Source: Terriglobus albidus | GTDB lineage: Bacteria > Acidobacteriota > Terriglobia > Terriglobales > Acidobacteriaceae | Length of the DNA stretch: 64,000 bases | Reading direction: 5' to 3' | NCBI RefSeq assembly: GCF_008000815.1 | Contig: NZ_CP042806.1 | Location: forward strand, 5,766,001 to 5,830,000 | In this document: piece after piece, positions 37,400 through 46,920 of the stretch | Layout of the letters: the number at the start of each line of letters is the position of its first letter | Numbering within the stretch: position 1 is the first letter of the stretch | Program-made: the position numbers and the translations under genes | The notes under the pieces: model-generated | What the model saw: only the letters and a program-made list of their open reading frames with translations | What the model was told of the DNA's origin: nothing | The model's database searches: none

Positions 37400-38181
37400 C
37401 GTCACAGCCTTCGGAACGGCTTCGCGTGCTTGTCGTCGACGATGAGGCTCCCGCGCGCCAGCGCATTGTCGATCTGCTGAAGAAAGATGCGCAGATCGAA
37501 GCGGTGCTTGAGGCAGGTGATGGCCTGGCAGCGGTAGAGGCAATCGAACGCGAGGCGCTCGATCTCGTCTTCCTCGATGTGCAGATGCCGGAGCTCGATG
37601 GGCTCGGCGTGATCGAAGCGATCGGCGCGGAGCGTATGCCGCTCACCATCTTTGTCACGGCATACGATCAGCACGCGATCCGCGCCTTTGAGGCCAACGC
37701 TCTCGACTATCTGCTCAAACCATTCAGCGATGAACGTCTGGAAGCGGCGGTCTGCCGCGCAAAGACTCGTCACCTGGAACGCAATATGCAGGCACTGGGA
37801 ATGGGCATGCTGCGTATGGTCGCCGCCGCTGGGCCATCAGGACGCAGCATCGATCGCCTGGTGGTGAAGTCCGCGGGAGTAACGCGTTTTCTTCGTGTCG
37901 TTGAGATTGACTGGATTGAAGCGGCGGGGGTGTATGCCAATCTGCATGTGGGCGGGAAAGAGATTCTCTATCGTGCCAGTCTGAACGAACTTGCGGAGAG
38001 TCTGGATGCGATGCGGTTTATCCGTGTCCATCGGTCGGCGATTGTGAACATCGATAGCATTCTTGAGCTGCACTCGATGTCGCATGGTGAGTTTGAGCTG
38101 GTGTTGAAGGATGGCCATCGTTCTCGTGTGAGCCGGACGTATCGGGCGGAGTTGGAGAAGCGGTTGGGGCAATCGTTGTAG
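37396..38181 (+). CDS. LytTR-family response regulator
   Basis: A 261-residue regulator with a receiver domain (about 10-125) and a LytTR DNA-binding domain (about 150-258, LVVKSAGVTRFLRVVEIDWI and FIRVHRSAIVN). The phosphorylation site is Asp61 in LVFLDVQMPELDG, with DDE acid residues at VLVVDDE and the Lys of LLKPF. Partner kinases are membrane LytS-like proteins; here only the kinase tail survives upstream. The regulator is intact and could still be phosphorylated by another kinase or by small-molecule donors. Confidence 0.9.
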   Translation: MTSQPSERLRVLVVDDEAPARQRIVDLLKKDAQIEAVLEAGDGLAAVEAIEREALDLVFLDVQMPELDGLGVIEAIGAERMPLTIFVTAYDQHAIRAFEANALDYLLKPFSDERLEAAVCRAKTRHLERNMQALGMGMLRMVAAAGPSGRSIDRLVVKSAGVTRFLRVVEIDWIEAAGVYANLHVGGKEILYRASLNELAESLDAMRFIRVHRSAIVNIDSILELHSMSHGEFELVLKDGHRSRVSRTYRAELEKRLGQSL

Positions 38182-38240
38182 AAGCAGTGCTGCTTCCCAA
38201 CGAACTTATTTGGTCGACGTACGTATGCCGGATAAGAACC

Positions 38241-38589
38241 GTACCTCAGCGGCTAAAGCCGCGTTTTTTCTCAGACTTTTGTACGGCACGGCTGAAGCCG
38301 TGCCCTTAAGCAAGGCATTCGCACCTTTGGTGCGAAATGGTTGCGCTGCGCGCAACGGAGTAAAGCAGCTAAGTACGATTCGTTAGCAAACAAAAGCATA
38401 TCTCTCATTCGCGCGCGATGTTTGCCGTACGGCACGGCTGAAGCCGTGCCTTTAAGCAAGGCATTCGCACTTTTGGTGCGAAATGGTTGCGCTGCGTGCA
38501 ACAGAACAATGCAAGTGCGATCCGTCGGCGACAAGGCATGCCTTCGTTCGCGCGTAGCGCGATGTTTTGCTTAAGGGCATGGCTTTAGC
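38241..38589. repeat. Three REP units with small hairpins, last one cut by IS481 copy B
   Basis: A full H1-H2-tail unit (38241-38313) comes first, then ttcgcacctttggtgcgaa and gttgcgctgcgcgcaac. Next is an H2-tail without H1 (about 38430-38460), again with the two hairpins. Finally a tail-H2 start is broken at 38589. This tandem shows how the small hairpins travel with the tail. Confidence 0.8.
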
Positions 38590-39865
38590 TGTCTAGTCTC
38601 CAGAGATGGTTTACAGTTTGTCTCCACACATCCTTTACAGATTGAGTGAGTTTGCGGGGCAGGGTTCCACGATCGTGGAACCCTGCCCCGTGAGGTCGAG
38701 TTCCCGGATGGGCGTGTCACCGTAGAAGATCAGGATGCGTTGATCGATGCGAGCGAGACGGACAGGCTGATGAGCCAGGGCTCCGGCTACCTGCCAGCTG
38801 CGTCCGTCCAGCCAGAGCGCTCCGTTGCTGTTGAGCTCGCGCACTTCGGCATCCGGGGCATACGCGGGGTTACGTGGTTCGGTGTACTCTCGCTGGCTGG
38901 GGTGCCAGTGGTCTGCTGGCGTTTCCATGTCCAGCGCTTCATGGGGACGAACATGGTTGTACTCTTCCCGGAAGCGGTCCAGCCATGACTGGCCAGGCGG
39001 CGTATCCATCGGCCCGCACCTTCTCCGTGCCCGCTCCAGGGCACCGTGGAAGCGTTCCACCTTACCCTGGGTCTGCGGGTGGCGGACTCCGGAGAAGTAC
39101 AGCCGGATGCCCAGCCGCATCAGCCACACGGATAGCTGCGTCCATCCTCCTGGTGACTGCGCGTTCCACCAGGGCTGGCCGTGATCCATCAGCATGGCCT
39201 CGGGCAACCCACAGTCAGAGAACGCCTTATCCAGCCTCTGTTGGACGACGAGACCTTCACCCGAGGACAGTTGCTCCAACACCAAGGCATAGCGGCTGTG
39301 GTCATCCAACACGGATAAGGGGCCAAGATGCGCGTTCCATCCCTTAGGGCTTTTGAAATCCATCTGCCAGAGCTGATTAGGCGCCTCGCGACAGAAGCTG
39401 CCAGTGGCCTGTGGATGGCTGTCCAGCCGGTGGATCAGACCGTGCCGACGCAACACTCGATGTACGGTCGACGATGGCACCTTCACCCCAGATCGGCCGA
39501 GCAGAACGCGAAGCTTACGTGCACCCCAGTCAGGATGCTGGCGCCGTAAAGACACGATCTGCTCTTCCAACTCGGCAGGGCTCTGACGGGGACTCAGCAG
39601 AGGCCTGCGGCTGGCTTCCTGCATGCCGGCCGCTCCATGCTCACGGTATCGCTTCAGCCACAGATAACCCGTCGGACGGCTAATCTCGTACTCCACACAC
39701 AGAGACGAAAACGATCGCTCTCCAATCATCGCCGCCTCCACAAACCGCAATCGCTGCGCTTCCACTTCCACCTTCCTCCATGCCATCCAAAAACACCCCT
39801 AAACAGGCATAAACCTGTAAAGGATGTCTGGAGACAAGGTGTAAAGGATGTCATGGAACTGAACA
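38590..39865 (-). mobile_element. IS481-family insertion sequence, copy B
   Basis: 1276 bp with matched 8-bp flanks gctttagc (38582-38589, 39866-39873), which form the H2 loop of a catggctttagccatg unit. The matching flanks show an undisturbed insertion. Confidence 0.93.
38635..39786 (-). CDS. IS481-family transposase (copy B)
   Basis: 383 residues, identical to the copy A protein except Val31 for Met31; the catalytic Asp143, Asp201 and Glu244 are present. Confidence 0.92.
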   Translation of the reverse strand: MAWRKVEVEAQRLRFVEAAMIGERSFSSLCVEYEISRPTGYLWLKRYREHGAAGMQEASRRPLLSPRQSPAELEEQIVSLRRQHPDWGARKLRVLLGRSGVKVPSSTVHRVLRRHGLIHRLDSHPQATGSFCREAPNQLWQMDFKSPKGWNAHLGPLSVLDDHSRYALVLEQLSSGEGLVVQQRLDKAFSDCGLPEAMLMDHGQPWWNAQSPGGWTQLSVWLMRLGIRLYFSGVRHPQTQGKVERFHGALERARRRCGPMDTPPGQSWLDRFREEYNHVRPHEALDMETPADHWHPSQREYTEPRNPAYAPDAEVRELNSNGALWLDGRSWQVAGALAHQPVRLARIDQRILIFYGDTPIRELDLTGQGSTIVEPCPANSLNL

Positions 39866-39921
39866 GCTTTAGCCATGCCGTACAGAGTTAGAAAGAGACT
39901 GCGGCTTTAGCCGCTGAGGGC
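39866..39921. repeat. Second half of the REP unit hit by copy B
   Basis: gctttagccatgccg, spacer, then gcggctttagccgctgagggc. It completes the unit begun at about 38574. Confidence 0.8.
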
Positions 39922-39939
39922 TATCTGTCGCACAACACG

Positions 39940-41328
39940 CTACGGCATCAAGACAAAGTTTTGAATCGCGATCTTTGAGCCTCCGCGAGCACGCTCTTTA
40001 TCGGGAGCAATCACCAGTGTGATCTCGTCGAACTGGTGATGCCGTGCCGCTGCGGGTAGTTCGAAGCGCATTGATTCATGTACCGGCGGCCGCGTCAGTG
40101 AGATGTGTTTGACCTGGCTTGATGGAATCACGATGCTGCCGAGCGAGATCGATTGCCGGGTCTTGAGCGAAGTATCTTTCAACCGTACTTCGAGACGAAT
40201 GATTCCCGGGCGGGCGTCGCCGTTCAGCAAGTCCACCCGCAGTGCATGGCAGCAGTCCAGACTGATGGGGTTGGGCAGGAGCTGGTGCGCCTCCATCTGG
40301 AGGGGGTATTCGTCTGTCGAGCGGACGTTGGCCTTGATGGGATCGCCGTGCTGCACCCTGGCATCCCGCCTTGGCTGCAGGTCAGGATGCTTGAAGTACC
40401 AGTAGACGCCATCGAATGGAATCACGACCGGCTCCGCAATTGCAGCGGAGAAAGATGTCTGTTCGCCCTTGGTCGGCGGCACAATACGCGGATGCGGCTT
40501 TGGCGGCAGCATCAGGATGACGCCGGAGTATCCACTGCTGGGTACGCTCGCGTGGACGGATTGAACGACTGGCGGGCGGATGGCGAGCAGTCCGCTCAAC
40601 GACTGCACGCCATAGGCGCGCTGCAGAAAGGGCGTAAGTGCAGTCGCCAGCAGGAAGAAGGCCGTCGCGGTCTGTACGAAGGCTGCTTTGGAGAAACGGC
40701 GGCGCTGACGGCGCAGGCGGTCGGGACGAACGATGGGATGACGCAGCAGCAGAATCAGCAGGCAGATGGAGAACAGGCCCGCGGCCATCCATGGGCTGCC
40801 GTTCATCAGCAGTGCGGCCCCTGACTGTACGGCGACAACGACGACTACGTACGGCAGGAGCGTACGCCACAACGGCACGACCGTCTCGACCTGGAAGAGC
40901 GGCCGGGCGGAGCGGGCGGTGGGATCTTCCTGTTCCGGCTTCTCGAAACGATCATTCCAAAGTGCGAGATAAATGATGGCGTTCGCGCATGCCCAGGGCA
41001 CGATGCAGCAGAGCCAGAGCGAGTGTTCCGCATTCAGCAGCGAGACCAGCGGCAACCAGACAATCGCAGCCCAGATATGCAGCATGAGCAGGCCAACCGG
41101 CGCATGCAGATACTCACGGATGAGCCGCCAGATCGCCCAGACGGTCGCCAGGTGAATACATGCGGCAATCGTAAGATCGATGGCAGCACGCAGGAAGAGT
41201 TGGGCCAAACTGAGACTGGGCCGCGACGGAGGCGCCAGGATCAGCGTGACTGCGACGCTGGTGGCAAGAATGCTGCCGATGAGCGGCAGCAGCATGGGCG
41301 ATGAGATCTGGTTGGAGCGCGTGAACAT
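39940..41328 (-). CDS. Membrane protein with C-terminal periplasmic domain, unknown
   Basis: A 462-residue protein with about seven to eight hydrophobic segments between residues 12 and 240. A long non-membrane C-terminal region (about 260-462) is beta-rich, with YWYFKHPDLQP and SISLGSIVIPSSQVKHISL. No family is recognised. The mid-section basic patch RPDRLRRQRRRFS probably faces the cytoplasm. It is the only gene between IS481 copy B and the M28 peptidase operon on its strand, separated from the latter by a terminator. Confidence 0.6.
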   Translation of the reverse strand: MFTRSNQISSPMLLPLIGSILATSVAVTLILAPPSRPSLSLAQLFLRAAIDLTIAACIHLATVWAIWRLIREYLHAPVGLLMLHIWAAIVWLPLVSLLNAEHSLWLCCIVPWACANAIIYLALWNDRFEKPEQEDPTARSARPLFQVETVVPLWRTLLPYVVVVVAVQSGAALLMNGSPWMAAGLFSICLLILLLRHPIVRPDRLRRQRRRFSKAAFVQTATAFFLLATALTPFLQRAYGVQSLSGLLAIRPPVVQSVHASVPSSGYSGVILMLPPKPHPRIVPPTKGEQTSFSAAIAEPVVIPFDGVYWYFKHPDLQPRRDARVQHGDPIKANVRSTDEYPLQMEAHQLLPNPISLDCCHALRVDLLNGDARPGIIRLEVRLKDTSLKTRQSISLGSIVIPSSQVKHISLTRPPVHESMRFELPAAARHHQFDEITLVIAPDKERARGGSKIAIQNFVLMP

Positions 41329-41408
41329 CGGTAAGCCCTCAGAACGGAAATCACGAGCGCTCCCATCTTGCCTGTATTTTCGCGATTGCGAAAGTGCTTA
41401 AACAAGAA

Positions 41409-41435
41409 AAGGCCCGGCAAAGGATGCCGGGCCTT
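41409..41435 (-). terminator. Rho-independent terminator of the receptor/peptidase operon
   Basis: Stem aaggcccggc / gccgggcctt with a 7-base loop. Read on the minus strand it is followed by ttcttgttt. It lies just past the peptidase stop codon. Confidence 0.85.
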
Positions 41436-41449
41436 ACTTGTATTGTTGT

Positions 41450-43033
41450 TTACTTGGTTGCCGGTTCAGGAGTTGGATTGCGCGGCAGCATCTCGGCGCG
41501 CGTTGCCGTGTTGTACACGAACCAGGCTTCAACCGCCGCTCCCTGCATGACATCGCCCTGCTGCACTCGGTCGTAAAGATCCATGTTGGAGTGGTGCGTG
41601 CGGGTACCGTACTCCAATGGATCCTGCATGAAGCCGTATCCGTTGAGGCCGATCCAACTGAAGGAGGTTGAGTCGGTGCCGCCGGGCTCGCGGGTGGGCG
41701 GAGCGGTGGCGCCGATGACCGTAGTGATCTCGAGATCCTTCAGCGGAGCGATCCACTGTTCGAAGATTTCCTTGGTCAGCAGGTTGCCGTTGGCGGAGAT
41801 GCCGCGGAAACGTCCGCTGCCCGAGTCGTCGTTGTAATACGCGTCGAGCTTTGCATACTCCGGCGTCAGCTTCATGGTGTTGCGCGGAGCGAAGTGTTGC
41901 TGGACATAGAACTTCGATCCCAGCAGACCCTCCTCTTCCCCGCCCCACAAGGCGATGCGCACGGTGCGAGCCATCGGCTTGTGCAGCGAAGTGAGAATAC
42001 GGATGGCCTCAATGGCGACCGAGGATCCGGTGCCGTTGTCGGTGGCTCCGGTGCCTCCCTGCCAGGAGTCGAGGTGGCCGCCCAGCATCACAACCTCGTC
42101 GGACTTCGACGTGCCGGGAATCTCACCAACGACATTGAAGCCCATCTGGTTGTCCTTATAGGTGGTGGTCTCGATATCGAAGGTCAGTTTGGGCGTCATG
42201 CCATGCTGCAGCAGACGGACAACGCGGTTGTAATGCTCCGGCGTGATGGCCACCATCGGCGGAGGAACCGGATCGTTGGGGTCCTGTGAGCCGCCCCAGG
42301 TGGCGAAGACTGTGCCGCCGTCGCCGTTGGTGCCGTAGTTCACGGCGACCAGAGCGCCCTCATCGCTGAGGAACTTGCTGGTGTCGTTGCGCAGCTTCAA
42401 AGCAGCGTTGCGATCGACAGGCACAGGAGCCGGCCCGCGTGCAGGCGCTCCGCCGAACCCGCCCATACGGGAAGGATCGGGAACACGCGTGCGGGCCGCG
42501 ATCTCTTCGTCCGTAAGGCGATGTGCTTCGGCCTCGGTGTGCATCGCAACCACCTTGGGATCGGCAATGAGCACCACCTTGCCCTTCAGCTTGCCCTTGT
42601 ATTTGGCGAAGTCGGCCTGCGAGTGGATCGGCGCGAGAATGGCTTCGCCAGTCACAGGCCCATTGGTTCCGGGAGTCCAGGCCAGCGGGAAACCGATCAG
42701 CGGAGCGTAGTTCGGTTCGACCAGGGCGCCGTAAAACTTCCTGTACTGCCAGGAGTTGCCGAAAGGTCCCCAGGGCTCGAGGTGAACATTCTTCAGCCCG
42801 TAAGATTCAAGCCGCTTTACGATCCACTCAGCAGCAGCGCGGTGATTTGGAGATCCGTTCACGCGAGGACCATAAACATCGCTCAGATAGAAGAGATGCT
42901 CCATGACCTGCGAGTTGTTGAAGGCCTGCCACTTGATCTGGTTCAGGACGCCGAGATCAATGGGCTCAGAAGACTGCTGGCCTGCCAGTGGCATTGCCAC
43001 CAGCAGGCCAAGGGCGATGAGACTTCTTTTCAT
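41450..43033 (-). CDS. Secreted M28-family metallopeptidase
   Basis: About 527 residues with a signal peptide (MKRSLIALGLLVAMPLAGQ). The M28 zinc ligands are visible: GGHLDSWQGGTGATDNGTGSS (His and Asp), WGGEEEGLLGS (Glu) and the late His of THHSNMDLYD. A PA-like inserted domain lies at about 130-290. This is the carboxypeptidase-Q/aminopeptidase type that trims peptides outside the cytoplasm. The ATG at 43033 is chosen because aaggaag lies about 12 bases upstream; a GTG at 43045 would sit on it. It follows the receptor gene by a few bases, so the pair likely imports and degrades peptides together. Confidence 0.88.
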   Translation of the reverse strand: MKRSLIALGLLVAMPLAGQQSSEPIDLGVLNQIKWQAFNNSQVMEHLFYLSDVYGPRVNGSPNHRAAAEWIVKRLESYGLKNVHLEPWGPFGNSWQYRKFYGALVEPNYAPLIGFPLAWTPGTNGPVTGEAILAPIHSQADFAKYKGKLKGKVVLIADPKVVAMHTEAEAHRLTDEEIAARTRVPDPSRMGGFGGAPARGPAPVPVDRNAALKLRNDTSKFLSDEGALVAVNYGTNGDGGTVFATWGGSQDPNDPVPPPMVAITPEHYNRVVRLLQHGMTPKLTFDIETTTYKDNQMGFNVVGEIPGTSKSDEVVMLGGHLDSWQGGTGATDNGTGSSVAIEAIRILTSLHKPMARTVRIALWGGEEEGLLGSKFYVQQHFAPRNTMKLTPEYAKLDAYYNDDSGSGRFRGISANGNLLTKEIFEQWIAPLKDLEITTVIGATAPPTREPGGTDSTSFSWIGLNGYGFMQDPLEYGTRTHHSNMDLYDRVQQGDVMQGAAVEAWFVYNTATRAEMLPRNPTPEPATK

Positions 43034-43051
43034 CGTCGTAACCACTTCCTT

Positions 43052-46000
43052 TTAGAAGCTGAGCTTCACAGCGAATTGGATATTGAACGGCTCGCCGACG
43101 CCGAGACCCGGCGCTGAAGAGGCATTACGCGTGTTGGTGATCAGACCGTAGGAGCTTGAGGTCGGTGTCACCGTTGGATTGGCGAAGTTGTTCAGGTTGA
43201 AGACGTTGAAGATTTCTGCGCGGAACTCGCTCATTACCCTCTCGGTCACCGGCGTACGCTTGATCAGGGAAAAATCGACCGTGTGGAAGATTGGTCCCGT
43301 GAAGGCATCGCGCCGCAGGTTGCCGTAGGTAAAGTTTGCCGGTGTGCTGAACGTGACGCTTGCAGGTTGCAGGTAGCGATACGTACGGCCGGAGGACGAG
43401 CTGGTAGCAAGCTGCGCGCCGCCTACATACGGGCTTACGCCGTTCCAGTTCGGACGATTCTTCAGCTCGCCGGTTCCATCCACGTTGGTGGAATACTGCG
43501 GGTTGATGGGCGTTCCTGAGGTGAACTGCACCAGCGCATTCACCTGGTAGCCTTGCGTGATCCGCTTAGCCTTATCAGTGAACTTGGGCAGCGTGTAGTA
43601 GGCAAACCCGTTCAGTACGTGGCGATTGTCAAAAGTGCTTGGACCGTAGTCCGCCTTCAGGTCATAGCTGTTCATCGGCGTTGTATTGCTCGACGCATAG
43701 TCCAGCGACTTCGACCAGGTGTAGTTGAAGGTCGTGATCAGCCCCTTCCATGCTGCCTGCTTGATCGTGGTCTGCAGCGAGTGGAAGTTTGAGTTTGCAG
43801 CGAAGTTCAACTGGTTGATTGCCAGCAGCTTCTGGTTGAACTTCGAGTTCATGCCCTGGAAGCTGGTCTGCTGGTACGGACGCGCATTCGCAAGAGATAC
43901 GCCGGCCGCCAGGTCGCTGACCTTCGGCTGGTTGATGTTGTAGAGCACTTCCAGATGACGTCCGAAGGTCCCGACATAGCCGATGGTGAACAGTGTCGTA
44001 CGCGAAAGCTGCTGTTCGATATTGAAGCTTACCGTCGAAGAGCGCGGCATCTTGAAGTTCTGATTGACGCCGTATGCTCCAACCTGCGGAGCCGTGGAGC
44101 TGGCAAACGGATTCACGTTCACCGCCCAGCGGACATTGGTCTGGTTGTAGATTACCGCGGCATCGTCCCCGGCAGGATTGTTCTGCGCGTATGCGGCTCC
44201 ACCGTTAGTGGTAATGCCGGCGATCCAGCTGTTCATCGCCGGGAAATCGTAGAACAAGCCATACGAACCGCGAATGACGGTGCGGTCGTTGTCGAACGGC
44301 GAGTAGGAGAAGCCGACACGCGGAGCGGCGCCGGAGAAGTAGTTCGGGTAGTAGCCCTTGTTGAAGCCAGGAGCGGAGCCGGACGTGGAGCCGGGAACGA
44401 ACATATAGATATCGTCAGCCTCGGCATTGATCACACCGGGAACGGTGTAGCGCACACCAAGATTGAGGTTCAGCCGCTTGTTGAGTTTGATGTTGTCCTG
44501 TGCCCACAGATCTTCCGTATTCAGAGTCCACACACGCTGTGCGTTGCCCTGCAGCAGACGGGCGCCCGAGGAGTTGGAAGGCATGCCGGCCAGGAAGTCT
44601 GACAATGCGCCAAGCGCCGTACCGGAGCCTCCCCACGGACCACGCGTACCGTCAAAGGCAAAGGTGCCGCGGGCGCTGGAGAAGTAGAGCTGGTTGACGT
44701 TGGAGTGACGGAATTCGCCGCCGAACTTCATGTCGTGACGGCCGAGGGTCCAGTGCAGGTTATCCGTTACGTGGCCGGTGACGTCGGTACGGCCCGAGGG
44801 CTGCGTGGCGCCGACGCCATCAAACTGCGACATCGTGATGGTGGGCGAACCGGCAGCGATAATTCCCGACAGGCCAAGATTCAGGCCGGCGTTTTGCTGT
44901 GGATAGAAGCCCTGGTTGGCGTCGTTGAAGGTCTGCAGAAAGTAGTTGGTAGCCAGGGTAACCTGGTTCAACACGTGCGGCGTGATGGTGTAGGTGTCCA
45001 CGACCGAGAAGTTGTGGATGTGCATCGGCGCGGTCTGGAAGTAGTCCGCGTAGTACGACGACGTCACCGGAGCCGTCTGCTTGCCGGTGGTTCCCAGGTA
45101 GCGGGCCGACAGCGTATGGGCATCGCTGAAGTGATGATCGATCTTGAGAATGCCGTTGAAGCTGTTGTAGTTCGCCGTGTTGTTCATGATGATGTTGTTC
45201 GCCGTAGCGGCGGCGGACTTCGTATTGGCGGGATACAGCACCTTGTACAGATTCAGGCTGAGCTGGTTCGCGGCATAGGGAGCGTTCGTCGTCGGATCGG
45301 TGTACTTGGCGATATTGGCCGTCGCAGCCGTAATCCATGGATCGGACACAACCGTATCGACGATGGCGGTATTTGCCTTGGCAATCTGCACTTCACCGGC
45401 GATGAAGAAGAAGGTACGGTCTCTCCAGATCGGTCCGCCGACCGTAAAGCCGCCCTGATGATTACGGATCAGCGGCTTCTTGCTACCGACAGCGGCCACC
45501 GGGGAGATCGCAGCGAAGTACTCATTGCGGTCGAAATAGAACATATCGCCATGCAGGTTGTTGGTTCCCGACTTGATCACCATGTTCGAGTTCGCGCCGG
45601 CGTTACGGCCCTGGTCGGCCTCGCCGCCTGACTGCATGGAGAACTGGTCGATCGCCTCAATCGGAATCAGGCCGCCGGCAATACCGGCGATGCCACCCTG
45701 GTTGGAGGCAACGTAGCCGAGCCACGGATCGACGTTGTCGGCGCCGTCCACCTGGAAGTTGATGCTGGTGATACGCGAGCCGTTGACGGAGGTGGTGAGA
45801 GCGCTGGCGCCGGGAACGAACTTCACCATCTGCGTGAAGTTACGTCCATTCATCGGCATCTCCTGCACCGACTTAGAATCGATCACCGCGACCAGAGCGC
45901 TGGAGGTGGTATCGGCCTGAATGGCGTCAGCCGCGACGTCAACGATGGTGTCCTGTGAACCGACCGCCAGTTCGACACGAAGTGTCGTCGTCTTCGAGAC

Positions 46001-46279
46001 GGCGATATCAATGTCATCGATTTTCTTGGAAGCAAAACCGGCGCTGCTGACACTGAGCGAATACTTGCCGACAGGCAGTTCCGTGAAGCTGAAATCTCCA
46101 GTACCCGTCGTGGTGGAATTCAGTACCGTGCCGGTCGCAGGATTGGTAAGAACAACTTTGACATTCGTCAGCACAGCGCCCTGAGCGTCCGTGACATTGC
46201 CTGAGAGCGTACCGCGGAAGGTCTGTCCTACCGCCGATATGGGAATGAGAAAGAGAAGTATCCAAAGAAGACGTCGCAT
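43052..46279 (-). CDS. TonB-dependent receptor, Oar-like with regulatory-like domain
   Basis: A 1075-residue outer-membrane protein. Signal peptide (1-19), then a carboxypeptidase-regulatory-like domain (about 22-105, GNVTDAQGAVLTNVKVVLTN), then a plug with the MPMNGRNFTQMVKFVPGASA motif (about 140), then a large beta barrel ending FNIQFAVKLSF, with a terminal Phe as expected. Such receptors take up large substrates such as peptides or glycans using TonB energy. An excellent ribosome site (ggaggtacg) precedes the ATG. The M28 peptidase gene follows directly, which points to peptide or protein substrates. Confidence 0.9.
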   Translation of the reverse strand: MRRLLWILLFLIPISAVGQTFRGTLSGNVTDAQGAVLTNVKVVLTNPATGTVLNSTTTGTGDFSFTELPVGKYSLSVSSAGFASKKIDDIDIAVSKTTTLRVELAVGSQDTIVDVAADAIQADTTSSALVAVIDSKSVQEMPMNGRNFTQMVKFVPGASALTTSVNGSRITSINFQVDGADNVDPWLGYVASNQGGIAGIAGGLIPIEAIDQFSMQSGGEADQGRNAGANSNMVIKSGTNNLHGDMFYFDRNEYFAAISPVAAVGSKKPLIRNHQGGFTVGGPIWRDRTFFFIAGEVQIAKANTAIVDTVVSDPWITAATANIAKYTDPTTNAPYAANQLSLNLYKVLYPANTKSAAATANNIIMNNTANYNSFNGILKIDHHFSDAHTLSARYLGTTGKQTAPVTSSYYADYFQTAPMHIHNFSVVDTYTITPHVLNQVTLATNYFLQTFNDANQGFYPQQNAGLNLGLSGIIAAGSPTITMSQFDGVGATQPSGRTDVTGHVTDNLHWTLGRHDMKFGGEFRHSNVNQLYFSSARGTFAFDGTRGPWGGSGTALGALSDFLAGMPSNSSGARLLQGNAQRVWTLNTEDLWAQDNIKLNKRLNLNLGVRYTVPGVINAEADDIYMFVPGSTSGSAPGFNKGYYPNYFSGAAPRVGFSYSPFDNDRTVIRGSYGLFYDFPAMNSWIAGITTNGGAAYAQNNPAGDDAAVIYNQTNVRWAVNVNPFASSTAPQVGAYGVNQNFKMPRSSTVSFNIEQQLSRTTLFTIGYVGTFGRHLEVLYNINQPKVSDLAAGVSLANARPYQQTSFQGMNSKFNQKLLAINQLNFAANSNFHSLQTTIKQAAWKGLITTFNYTWSKSLDYASSNTTPMNSYDLKADYGPSTFDNRHVLNGFAYYTLPKFTDKAKRITQGYQVNALVQFTSGTPINPQYSTNVDGTGELKNRPNWNGVSPYVGGAQLATSSSSGRTYRYLQPASVTFSTPANFTYGNLRRDAFTGPIFHTVDFSLIKRTPVTERVMSEFRAEIFNVFNLNNFANPTVTPTSSSYGLITNTRNASSAPGLGVGEPFNIQFAVKLSF

Positions 46280-46610
46280 CGTACCTCCAAAAAGACAGCA
46301 AATTTTGGGTTTACCGGAACTACGGTGTGTGTGTGTTCTAGACAGCTGAGCCCGTACAGAGACACGTATCCTGTCTGCGCCGGAGGACGCATTCAGGCGC
46401 TCTTTAAAGACATCGACAAAGATGCAGAGCGAACGTGTGTTGACCGTTGGTTCGCAAAGGGCAGTCCAAACTGGCTGAATTGTGAAACGAATTAGATGTA
46501 CTTTACGAAGGGTATCGAACTAAGTCAAGCGTTCCAGCACCTGATATTGCCGGCCTGCGACGTTTGATCTGGAACTTTCCGTAGAACTACTGCATGCGAT
46601 GCGAAGACCT

Positions 46611-46678
46611 GCCGTAGCTTTACTGAATGCACCGTGTCGGCGGGACTGCGGACCGCAATGCTTCTTCTGAAGCGTACG
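46611..46678 (-). pseudogene. Remnant of a diguanylate cyclase 3' end
   Basis: On the minus strand it reads SYASEEALRSAVPPTRCIQ then stop, identical in protein to the tail of the cyclase gene at 48329-49861, and nearly identical in DNA to 48322-48389. It has nothing else of the gene. It is a small duplication or the leftover end of a deleted paralog. The rest of 46280-46692 is the receptor's promoter region. Confidence 0.75.
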
Positions 46679-46692
46679 CACGGGAAAGAACC

Positions 46693-46920
46693 ATACCTCA
46701 GCGGCTAAAGCCGCAATCATTGAGAGCTTCTGTACGGCATGGCTAAAGCCATGCCCTTAACCACCCCAGCCAGCGAAGCTGGCCGGGGACCCTTAAGCAA
46801 GACATTCGCACCTTCGGTGCGAAATGGTTACACTACGCCCAACGGAGCAACCTGGCGAAGTGCTATGAGCGCATCCGTTCGCGCGTAGCGCGATGTTTTG
46901 CTTAAGGGCATGGCTTTAGC
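46693..46920. repeat. REP unit with inserted palindrome, then unit cut by IS481 copy C
   Basis: H1-H2 (46693-46756), then the tail is split: ttaa (46757-46760), a 32-bp palindrome (46761-46792), then ttaagcaag. The usual ttcgcaccttcggtgcgaa hairpin follows, then a tail-H2 half that ends at the IS boundary. Confidence 0.8.
46761..46792. mobile_element. 32-bp palindromic element inserted in a REP tail
   Basis: ccaccccagccagc...gctggccggggaccc is flanked by ttaa on both sides, as if inserted with target duplication in the cttaag tail. An identical 32-bp copy is at 36461-36492 with unrelated flanks. Confidence 0.55.
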
